Below are positions 33,149 through 39,062 of a stretch of 39,062 bases of DNA, in pieces. Where the stretch lies: contig CAYTET010000006.1 in assembly GCA_964436975.1 (NCBI GenBank), positions 1 through 39,062 on the forward strand. The letters run 5' to 3'. Origin of the DNA: CAYTET01 sp964436975. Lineage in GTDB: Bacteria > Bacillota_I > Bacilli_A > Erysipelotrichales > Erysipelotrichaceae. Below the pieces are notes generated by a model, which saw only the letters and a list, made by a program, of their open reading frames with translations, did no database searches and was not told where the DNA came from. The stretch's first letter is position 1. Every line of letters starts with the position of its first letter. A program made the translations under genes and the position numbers.

Positions 33149-34187
33149 CTGCGCCGCCATCCTTTCGATGCTGAACCATAATATCAAACCCGATAAACAG
33201 TATAAGTCCGGACAGAATCGTAAAATAGAAACTGCTCAGCCGCCAGAACAGCATCACACTGCCCGCCTGGCCGGCGGTAAGAATCAGGGAGAACATCAGC
33301 ACAAAGGCGGCTTCCATTCCGCCGCTGCCCCCCGGAGTCGGCATGTACATGGCAATGTTGTCAACCATGGCCGCCAGGGTTATAACCAGCAGCCACTGGG
33401 AAAAAGGAATGGGAATATGCAGGGCCGCCATGCAGGCAATCGGTGTTGCGTAATAGCAGATGACCCTGGCGATATTATAAAGCAGGATCTTCAGATACAG
33501 TTTCCGGTTGGCTTTAATGTCCGTCACGCTGCGGTTGAATTCGTCGACAAACCGCTGCAGACCGGCCCTGGCTTTCGCCGGATCTTTGACCAGATGAATC
33601 TTGGAGCCGATCGCTATGCCCCGGCTGATCACCCAGTTGTAAAAGGACGGCCTTTTTAAAAGCAGGATCAGCCCGCCGATCAGCGCCAGCGAAAACAGAC
33701 AGCTGGCCAGCATCAGCCAGATGGATGAGACCGCTCCGGTCAGATTCGGCAGCTGAAAGACCATCAGAACAAGACCGGCGGCTACCACCACCACTTTGTA
33801 GATGATCAGCTCCTTAAACAGAATCAGCGTGCTGTCGGCATAATCAATGCCCTGCTTTTTGAATATATATACCTGCATGATCTGTCCGCCGCTGGAAGAC
33901 GGTGTAATGTTGTGGAAAACGACTCCGATATGCATGTTCAGATAACCCTGCCAGATAGTGTAACTGGGATAGCCGTTTTGGGCCAGCAGTTTGAGAACAA
34001 CCCCGCCTAAAAACAGGTAAAGCAGCGTCAGGATGATTGAGACCGCCAGCCAGCGCCAGTCGGCCCCGCTGATGCTGCTTTTGACTTCATCCAGATTGCG
34101 GTACAGGCAGAAATAGCCGACCCCGACCGAAAAAGCCAGCATGATGACAATGTTCAAAAAGGTCTTCAGTTTATTGTTCTTTTTCAT
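33105..34187 (-). CDS. MprF/AglD-like membrane protein (UPF0104, flippase domain)
   Basis: This 360-residue polytopic protein has about eight hydrophobic segments. It matches the lysylphosphatidylglycerol synthetase transmembrane (flippase) family. The motifs NITPSSSGGQIMQVYIFKK and MPTPGGSGGMEAAF are the two conserved re-entrant segments. The synthetase domain of MprF is absent, so it is a stand-alone membrane half, possibly a lipid or glycolipid flippase. It overlaps the HAD gene by 17 bases and recX by about 44. Confidence 0.88.
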   Translation of the reverse strand: MKKNNKLKTFLNIVIMLAFSVGVGYFCLYRNLDEVKSSISGADWRWLAVSIILTLLYLFLGGVVLKLLAQNGYPSYTIWQGYLNMHIGVVFHNITPSSSGGQIMQVYIFKKQGIDYADSTLILFKELIIYKVVVVAAGLVLMVFQLPNLTGAVSSIWLMLASCLFSLALIGGLILLLKRPSFYNWVISRGIAIGSKIHLVKDPAKARAGLQRFVDEFNRSVTDIKANRKLYLKILLYNIARVICYYATPIACMAALHIPIPFSQWLLVITLAAMVDNIAMYMPTPGGSGGMEAAFVLMFSLILTAGQAGSVMLFWRLSSFYFTILSGLILFIGFDIMVQHRKDGGADENRTDRLDRGTKD

Positions 34188-34761
34188 TTTCTTCTTTTTG
34201 GCCCCAGGGCCAGGGAATCAGTTTTTCCCCTTTAACCAGCCAGGCCTGCCGGGCCAGACTGGCCAGCGGCTGATCATGGCGGGAATCCGAATAGAATTCT
34301 TCAATTCCATCCTGATAAGGGCTGGCCTTAAGACGGATGACCTTGTTAGCCCCGCTGCAGTTGGGTGAAAGCACCCGGCCGCTGGCCGGATCAACCTCGC
34401 TGCCAATCAGCCGGCTGATCTTCAGACGGTCGCAGGCCGGCTTAACGATGAATTCCGGCGAGCCGGAGATGACCAGATCATCCGGCCGCTGCCGGTCTTT
34501 ATACCAGTGATGGATATGCCCGATATTCAGATCCCAGAATTCTTCTGCTTTACCAGCCGGATCTTTTACGCCTTTCAGAAAGCAGTACAAATAGCTTTTC
34601 ATCCGGGTAATGTCGATAAGATGCAGTCCGTAGCCGATAAACCCTACCAGCTGGCGGGGCAGAAAGCGCAGCAGGCTGAGATCTCTTTTCAGAAGAAAAA
34701 AATAAAAGCCGGATGTGGAATTATGATCAAAGAGCGTATCATCGAAATCATAGACGTTCAT
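34171..34761 (-). CDS. HAD-superfamily phosphatase (subfamily IB-like)
   Basis: This 196-residue enzyme has the HAD nucleophile motif DFDDT at residues 5-9. Motif II is VISGSPEF and the metal-binding motif IV is YSDSRHDQPL. The helical cap between motifs I and II suits phosphoserine-phosphatase-like or lipid-phosphate phosphatases. The frame extends upstream to 34818, but AGGAG 11 bases before the ATG at 34761 and the canonical N terminus favour the shorter form. As first gene of the series and coupled to a flippase-like protein, a lipid phosphate such as PGP is a plausible substrate (inference). Confidence 0.85.
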   Translation of the reverse strand: MNVYDFDDTLFDHNSTSGFYFFLLKRDLSLLRFLPRQLVGFIGYGLHLIDITRMKSYLYCFLKGVKDPAGKAEEFWDLNIGHIHHWYKDRQRPDDLVISGSPEFIVKPACDRLKISRLIGSEVDPASGRVLSPNCSGANKVIRLKASPYQDGIEEFYSDSRHDQPLASLARQAWLVKGEKLIPWPWGQKEENEKEQ

Positions 34762-34953
34762 GGCGCGGCATTCTCCTGTGGGTGTCTTCATTATTACAAA
34801 AATAACGGCTTTCTGCAATGCCGGCGCCTATCACATGATTTCACACAGCCAGCCGATAATTATGCGTTATTGTTTTTTTATATTTATCTTGCCTCTTAAA
34901 AAGAAGGCAAACCCTTTTTCCCCTTTTTTGTATAATATTTTTCCCCTTTAAAG

Positions 34954-34980
34954 CCGGAACCGCTTGTTCCGGTTTTATTT
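34954..34980 (+). terminator. plus-strand terminator-like hairpin without an assigned gene
   Basis: CCGGAAC-CGCTT-GTTCCGG (7 bp) followed by TTTTATTTT on the plus strand. A TATAAT at 34931-34936 lies just upstream but has no -35. No plus-strand gene precedes it. Confidence 0.5.
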
Positions 34981-35063
34981 TCCCTGATCAGCCTTGTTTT
35001 TCAATCACATTATTTCACACCGAATACAGATAATTCTGCGTATTAGTAACAGTATATTGTTCT

Positions 35064-35085
35064 TGTAAGTTAGAGATAGCTTACA
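35064..35085. promoter_or_regulatory. 22-bp operator-like dyad
   Basis: TGTAAG and CTTACA flank a 10-base centre, with two further symmetric pairs (TA...TA), so eight of eleven positions are symmetric. It lies in the gene-free stretch upstream of the HAD-flippase operon. The bound regulator is unknown. Confidence 0.4.
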
Positions 35086-35119
35086 CTTTATCCCCCTTTC
35101 CTTTCTTGAATAATGTTTT

Positions 35120-35168
35120 AAAAAAGAATCTCTGCTGATGATAACGGACATCGGCAGAGATTTTTTAT
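35120..35168. terminator. bidirectional hairpin terminator in a gene-free stretch
   Basis: ATCTCTGC pairs with GCAGAGAT around an inner GATG/CATC helix, with T runs on both strands. The minus-strand pyrophosphatase-like gene already has its own terminator at 35173-35201. This one would serve readthrough or an unseen transcript between 34980 and 35120. Confidence 0.65.
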
Positions 35169-35172
35169 GCGC

Positions 35173-35201
35173 CTAGAAAAAAAGCATCTCCGGGATGCTT
35201 T
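35173..35201 (-). terminator. terminator after the pyrophosphatase-like gene
   Basis: Minus strand: AAAGCATC-CCGGA-GATGCTTT followed by a T run, 12 bases past the stop codon. Confidence 0.85.
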
Positions 35202-35212
35202 GACAGGCTGTA

Positions 35213-35599
35213 TCAGTTGGAAACGGCCCAGGAAGGAATATCATGGCCGCGGTGCATAACCACACATTTCTGGAAATCGGTCTGGTTGAGCATTTCCAAA
35301 ACTTCGTTTTCTTCATCAGCCGAACAGCCGACAATAAATTTGACGGCCAGATCTTTCTTCAGAATATCAGCGCAGACAACTATGCCGGAAACTTCGCTCC
35401 GGCTGCCGCTGCCGCAGAACACATCGACACGCTCAAAATCAGCGGCGGTCAGTCCCTTCAGATAGCCGTAGTCAACCGGATAAACCATGTTGGCGTATAG
35501 TGGATGGCTGCTGCCCTTAGGTCTTTCAATTACCAGATCGCCCGATAAGAACAGGGTGTCAATCTTCTGCCAGAAATACGCGTTATTCTCAAACTCCAT
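35213..35599 (-). CDS. inorganic pyrophosphatase-like small protein
   Basis: This 128-residue protein resembles short family I pyrophosphatase relatives found in Firmicutes. It has IERPKGSSHP, then YPVDYGYLKG, then a DVFCGSGSR segment, in the order of the pyrophosphatase active-site strands. Several catalytic aspartates of true Ppa enzymes are not evident, so activity is uncertain. The frame extends eight codons upstream, but GGAGG lies 11 bases before the ATG at 35599 and the earlier ATG lacks a ribosome site. Confidence 0.7.
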   Translation of the reverse strand: MEFENNAYFWQKIDTLFLSGDLVIERPKGSSHPLYANMVYPVDYGYLKGLTAADFERVDVFCGSGSRSEVSGIVVCADILKKDLAVKFIVGCSADEENEVLEMLNQTDFQKCVVMHRGHDIPSWAVSN

Positions 35600-35694
35600 G
35601 TCAATGACGCCCTCCAGTTTCATACAGTCATTTTATTATATGTCATCCTTTCACATCTGGCAAACATTTTTCAGAAATAGCCCTGAAAATTCTT

Positions 35695-36297
35695 TCATTG
35701 GCGGCCGCGGCGGCGGGACCGGGCCGGCCGGTTCAGCTGGCTGTAGCGGTGCGGTATCAGACCGGTCAGCTGCATGAGCTGTTCAATATCATAGCAGTCA
35801 TACTGGCCCATCAGATCATTGACTATTTCCAGGCAGCCCAGAGCATCGCTGCCGGCCTGGTGATGCTGCAGATCCATCTGCAGATAGGCGCAGACCGTGT
35901 TGAGCTTGGCATTAGCCAGAAAGGGATACATGAAACGGGCAATCTGCACCGTGTCCAGATAAAGAAAATCCGGCTGGTCGATCTTATACCAGGTATTGAT
36001 GGCCGCCAGAACGTGCATGTCAAAGGAAGCATTATGGGCCAGCACAACGGCATTATCAAAGACCGGGGCAATCCGGCTGTAGACAGCCGGCCATTCCGGC
36101 TGGTCAGCCACCATATCCGCGGTAATATGATTGACGGCGGTGTTGAAATAAGAAAAAGAGCCGTAGCGGCCGGCCGGCTTGATCAGCAGTTCGCCCTGAA
36201 CCGTCAGCTCACCCGTGTCCATGGTGCAGTAGCCGATAGAGCAGGCGCTGTGACAGTCGCTGTTGGCGGTTTCAAAATCAATGGCGGTTACACGCAT
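35695..36297 (-). CDS. DnaQ-like 3'-5' exonuclease (DEDDh)
   Basis: This 200-residue protein carries the exonuclease motifs of the DnaQ/RNase T fold: AIDFETAN (Exo I) at 5-12, LAHNASFDMHVL (Exo II) and HHQAGSDALGC (Exo III, DEDDh type). An arginine-rich tail ends the protein. This is the pattern of stand-alone Pol III epsilon-like proteins in Firmicutes, probably in DNA repair or RNA trimming. AGGAG lies six bases before the ATG. Confidence 0.9.
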   Translation of the reverse strand: MRVTAIDFETANSDCHSACSIGYCTMDTGELTVQGELLIKPAGRYGSFSYFNTAVNHITADMVADQPEWPAVYSRIAPVFDNAVVLAHNASFDMHVLAAINTWYKIDQPDFLYLDTVQIARFMYPFLANAKLNTVCAYLQMDLQHHQAGSDALGCLEIVNDLMGQYDCYDIEQLMQLTGLIPHRYSQLNRPARSRRRGRQ

Positions 36298-36358
36298 GAC
36301 AGTCTCCTTTACGGGTTATTGACAGCAGCCTGCGGCCACAGCCGGTCTACAAAGCCGC

Positions 36359-36394
36359 AATAAGGGACAGCCCCCTGCGGCGCTGTCCCCTTAT
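36359..36394 (-). terminator. hairpin after the ABC importer operon
   Basis: AAGGGGACAGC and GCTGTCCCTT pair over about 10 bp around a GC-rich loop. It lies just past the stop of the small membrane protein gene. There is no T run, so it may act as a 3' stabiliser rather than a terminator. Confidence 0.5.
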
Positions 36395-36396
36395 GA

Positions 36397-36654
36397 TCAG
36401 ATAATATAGAGAATTGTAATAATGATGGCGATAAGGCTATAAGCCGCAATGCCGAACAGTTCGGCTTTGGCCTGGCTTTTGGTTAATTTATTCCGATTAA
36501 ACAGCATATAGGCAATGCTGAGCACTATTTCAAACAGGCACAGAATAACCAGATAGACAAACCGGACATTGGAAACCTTCCAGCTGAAGTAGGCGGCAAT
36601 GCAGAATACGACAACAGCCAGCGCCGAAATGATGTTCTTCAGGTTTGAATTCAT
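36397..36654 (-). CDS. small three-helix membrane protein in the ABC operon
   Basis: I do not recognise this 85-residue protein. Three hydrophobic segments (about residues 7-24, 31-52 and 67-85) are joined by a basic loop, NRNKLTKSQAK. The ATG starts two bases after the permease stop codon (TGA CG ATG), so it is translationally coupled to the importer. A regulatory or accessory subunit of the transporter is an inference from that position only. Confidence 0.7.
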   Translation of the reverse strand: MNSNLKNIISALAVVVFCIAAYFSWKVSNVRFVYLVILCLFEIVLSIAYMLFNRNKLTKSQAKAELFGIAAYSLIAIIITILYII

Positions 36655-36656
36655 CG

Positions 36657-38336
36657 TCAGACCATCATATTGGTATTCGACTTTTTGGCAATCGCATTAT
36701 AGACAAGCAGGGAAATAATCGTCGTCAGCGTCAGAATAGAGGCCATGGCGGCGGCATAGCCGTCGCTGCCGCGGGAGACGAAGACATAGATAGCCACGGT
36801 CATCGTCATCGACTTGTTGGTATACAGATAGATGGCCGTTGACAGTTCGGTAATGATGGAGACCCAGCTCAGGATAGCTCCGGAGACAACGCCGTTCATC
36901 ATCATCGGCAGAGTGATCTTGAAGAAAGTCTTGCCTTTGGAGGCGCCCAGGGAAATGGAGGCTTCCTCAATGGTGACAGGAATCTGCTGCAGAATAGCCA
37001 CTGACGAACGGATGGTATAGGGTGACCGCCTTATGATAAGGGCGATGATCATTATCATCGAAGTTCCGGTCAGCACCAGAAAGCCCGAGTTGAAGGCGAT
37101 GATCAGGGCAATGCCGACCACCGATCCCGGTATGATATAGGGAATCATGGTCAGAATGTCGATCGTCGAATTAAGGGTATTCCTTCTGCGCACGACCAGA
37201 TAAGCCGTCAGTATTGATATCAGAATAACGATAGCCAGGGCCAGCAGGCCGATCTTGAAGGTATTGGGAATCGCATTGGCATAGCGCTTCAGGGCTACGG
37301 CATAGCTGTTAAGGGAATAGCCTGATATAAAGCTTTTGCCCCGGGTCTTGCGGAAAGACGAATAGATGACATAGACCTGCGGCGCAAAGGAAATGGCGAT
37401 CAGCAGATAGCAGTAAAGATGCATGAAGAAAGAAGGAAGCGGACGGGCTTTTTTCTGCTCGATGGAATGAAGCGCATTCATGGTAAACGTAAATTTGGAG
37501 TTCAGCCACTTCTGCAGCAGGAAGAAGACCAGTGTAACCAGAATGGCGATAATGCTTAAGGCCGCCGCAAAACTCTTGTTGGTGGAAACCTCGCCGACAA
37601 ACTGCTCATAGATAAGCACCGGGAAGGTCTTGTAGTTCAGACCGATCATCAAAGGGGTGCCAAAATCAGCAAAGGCCCGCATGAAGACCAGCAGCGCGGC
37701 TGCCAGAATGGTCGGCATGCACAGGGGAATGACAACCTTAAAGAAGCGCTTCAGTCCCGTTACCCCTAAATTGGCGCTGGCTTCCAGCAGACTGTTGTCA
37801 ATGTTCTTCAAAGCGCCGGAAACATAGAGGAAGACCATGGTAAACAGGTTTGTCGCCATGACCAGCGTCATGCCGGCAAAGCCGTATATCGACCCGATCT
37901 TAATCCCGGTGATTGTCTTAATCAGATTGGTTACAATGCCGTTATTGCCCAGCAGCATGATCCAGGCATAAGCACCGATGAAGGGCGCTGACATGGAGCA
38001 CAGGATGATGAACACCCGCAGGACACCGTCGCCCTTGATTTTGTAGCAGGTCATAAAATATGCCAGCGGGATGCCGAACAGCAGAGCCAGAATCGTAACC
38101 GTAAAGGATACCTTGAAGCTGTTCCCCATAGCCTGCATGTAGGAAGGCGTATTGAAGAAAAGCCGGAAGTTATCCAGGGTAAAGGCTCCGGTTTCAACGG
38201 AGATAAGCGACTGCCGCAGCAGTTTGTACAGCGGATAAATCATAAACAGCAGATAGAACGCCAGAATGACCAGTGAAACAATCATCCAGCTGTCCAGCTG
38301 TTTTTTCTTCTTCTGTTGGACGTTCAGGGTTGTCAT
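36657..38336 (-). CDS. ABC importer permease, fused two-domain type (iron(III)/AfuB-like)
   Basis: This 559-residue protein contains two binding-protein-dependent permease domains in tandem. Each has an EAA loop that contacts the ATPase: EASANLGVTGLKRFFKVVIP and EEASISLGASKGKTFFKITLP. About 12 membrane helices fit the ThiP/AfuB/SfuB group, which imports ferric iron, thiamine or 2-aminoethylphosphonate. The gene follows the ATPase stop after two bases. The substrate-binding protein is not in the window, so the substrate is open. Confidence 0.9.
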   Translation of the reverse strand: MTTLNVQQKKKKQLDSWMIVSLVILAFYLLFMIYPLYKLLRQSLISVETGAFTLDNFRLFFNTPSYMQAMGNSFKVSFTVTILALLFGIPLAYFMTCYKIKGDGVLRVFIILCSMSAPFIGAYAWIMLLGNNGIVTNLIKTITGIKIGSIYGFAGMTLVMATNLFTMVFLYVSGALKNIDNSLLEASANLGVTGLKRFFKVVIPLCMPTILAAALLVFMRAFADFGTPLMIGLNYKTFPVLIYEQFVGEVSTNKSFAAALSIIAILVTLVFFLLQKWLNSKFTFTMNALHSIEQKKARPLPSFFMHLYCYLLIAISFAPQVYVIYSSFRKTRGKSFISGYSLNSYAVALKRYANAIPNTFKIGLLALAIVILISILTAYLVVRRRNTLNSTIDILTMIPYIIPGSVVGIALIIAFNSGFLVLTGTSMIMIIALIIRRSPYTIRSSVAILQQIPVTIEEASISLGASKGKTFFKITLPMMMNGVVSGAILSWVSIITELSTAIYLYTNKSMTMTVAIYVFVSRGSDGYAAAMASILTLTTIISLLVYNAIAKKSNTNMMV

Positions 38337-38338
38337 GG

Positions 38339-39062
38339 TCAGGCATCCTTTTTGACCATCTGGTCAAGATCGTTTTTCACGCCCTGCAGCAGATTGACCG
38401 CTCCGTCAGCGGTGAAAACATTGACTTTCTCTTTTTTAATCTGCAGATAGATATCCTCGCCCTTGGGCATAATCGAATCAATCAGGGATTCCTGAATGAT
38501 TTCCAGACGGTCATCATCCTTGTCCTCGGTATGAATGGCTTTAACAGCCTCGGCTTCCACATAATAATGGGTATTCAGGCCCAGAAAGACCGAATCATCG
38601 ACTTTGGCCCTGATGCCTTTTTCTTTGTTGATGATAAATTCTTCCGGCCGGACCGCCACCACAATGTCCTGGTCATGCAGCTGATCGGGTTTGATGTTAT
38701 CCATGGCGACGGTATAGCCGTCTTCAAAGACAACACTGCCCTGGCCGTCCTTGACGACAAGTTTGGCATTGAGCAGATTGGTGCGGCCGATAAAGCTGGC
38801 CACGAACAGATTGGCCGGCCGCTGATAGATATCCTTCGGCTTGCCGATATGCTGGATGTCGCCATGATTCATTACGGCAATCCGGTCGGATACCGCCATG
38901 GCTTCTTCCTGGTCATGGGTGACGTAAACGGTGGTGATGCCGACTTCGTGCTGGATCTGCTTGATGACCGTGCGCATCTCAACCCGCAGCTTGGCATCCA
39001 GATTGCTAAGCGGCTCATCCATCAGCAGGACACTGGGCTTGATAACCAGCGCCCGGGCTAAA
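38339..39062 (-). CDS. ABC importer ATP-binding protein, N-terminal part outside window
   Basis: The visible 240 or so C-terminal residues begin in the LARAL segment after the ABC signature. They include Walker B LLMDEPLSNLD, the H-loop YVTHDQEEAM and the regulatory C terminus with two TOBE-like segments (RPEEF, and IYLQIKKEKV). Length and layout fit PotA/FbpC/AfuC ATPases. The 5' end, Walker A and signature lie beyond base 39062. It is the upstream partner of the fused permease. Confidence 0.92.
   Translation of the reverse strand, partial: LARALVIKPSVLLMDEPLSNLDAKLRVEMRTVIKQIQHEVGITTVYVTHDQEEAMAVSDRIAVMNHGDIQHIGKPKDIYQRPANLFVASFIGRTNLLNAKLVVKDGQGSVVFEDGYTVAMDNIKPDQLHDQDIVVAVRPEEFIINKEKGIRAKVDDSVFLGLNTHYYVEAEAVKAIHTEDKDDDRLEIIQESLIDSIMPKGEDIYLQIKKEKVNVFTADGAVNLLQGVKNDLDQMVKKDA

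Noticed and set aside
34931..34936. Plus-strand TATAAT as a promoter
   Set aside because: There is no -35 at a workable distance, and a terminator hairpin begins only about 18 bases downstream.
1..39062. CRISPR array, prophage, transposase or integrase genes
   Set aside because: No regularly spaced repeats, phage structural genes or recombinase motifs were found on either strand.

Overview
The window looks like chromosomal DNA from a low-to-mid GC Firmicute (Bacillota). The evidence is the 16S rRNA 5' end at the left edge, a Bacillus-type rRNA leader, a PASTA-domain Ser/Thr kinase with its PP2C phosphatase, RqcH, RapZ, YhaM, RecX, mannose-family PTS proteins and a sortase-type surface protein. 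I cannot fix the genus; an Erysipelotrichia-like gut anaerobe would fit but is a guess. Almost every gene lies on the minus strand, as does the rRNA operon. Only a tRNA-Gln, rqcH and a PHP-family phosphatase gene are on the plus strand.

Layout, left to right. 1-260: 16S 5' end, leader and strong rRNA promoter (minus). 386-4920: an AT-richer carbohydrate operon read right to left as SIS-domain sugar-phosphate enzyme, EIIB, EIIC, EIID, a hairpin terminator, EIIA and a membrane-anchored hypothetical protein. Two tandem 22-bp direct repeats lie just upstream of its likely promoter. 5237-5312: tRNA-Gln(CUG). 5346-6686: rarA. 6773-9795: galactofuranose-type operon glf, GT2 glycosyltransferase, GNAT. 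9955-18187: priA-rsmB-rlmN-prpC-prkC-rsgA-Nudix, a compact form of the conserved Firmicutes cluster. gmk sits upstream of it and rqcH diverges from gmk. 20534-21259: about 700 bases without a convincing gene, but full of inverted repeats and ended by a strong minus-strand terminator; a candidate large structured RNA. 21260-23038: divergent rapZ and PHP phosphatase. 23180-24790: a von Willebrand A surface protein gene with a sortase signal, broken by one in-frame TAA, behind a structured leader.

25163-34761 is one long, tightly packed minus-strand gene series: HAD phosphatase, flippase-like membrane protein, recX, yhaM, nnr, TrmH-type methyltransferase, an HPr-kinase-like P-loop protein of unknown function, nagA and a degenerate GGDEF membrane protein. 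Many of its joints overlap, which suggests translational coupling. 34762-35212 holds hairpins and a dyad but no gene. 35213-36297 carries a pyrophosphatase-like protein and a DEDDh exonuclease. The right edge is an ABC importer operon: an ATPase cut by the window end, a fused two-domain permease and a coupled 85-residue membrane protein.

Functional themes are sugar uptake and amino-sugar catabolism (PTS, SIS enzyme, nagA), ribosome maturation and rescue (rsgA, rsmB, rlmN, TrmH, rqcH), cell-wall-linked phosphosignalling (prkC, prpC), surface glycans (glf, GT2) and replication or repair (rarA, priA, recX). All functions are read from motifs by eye; no database search was run.
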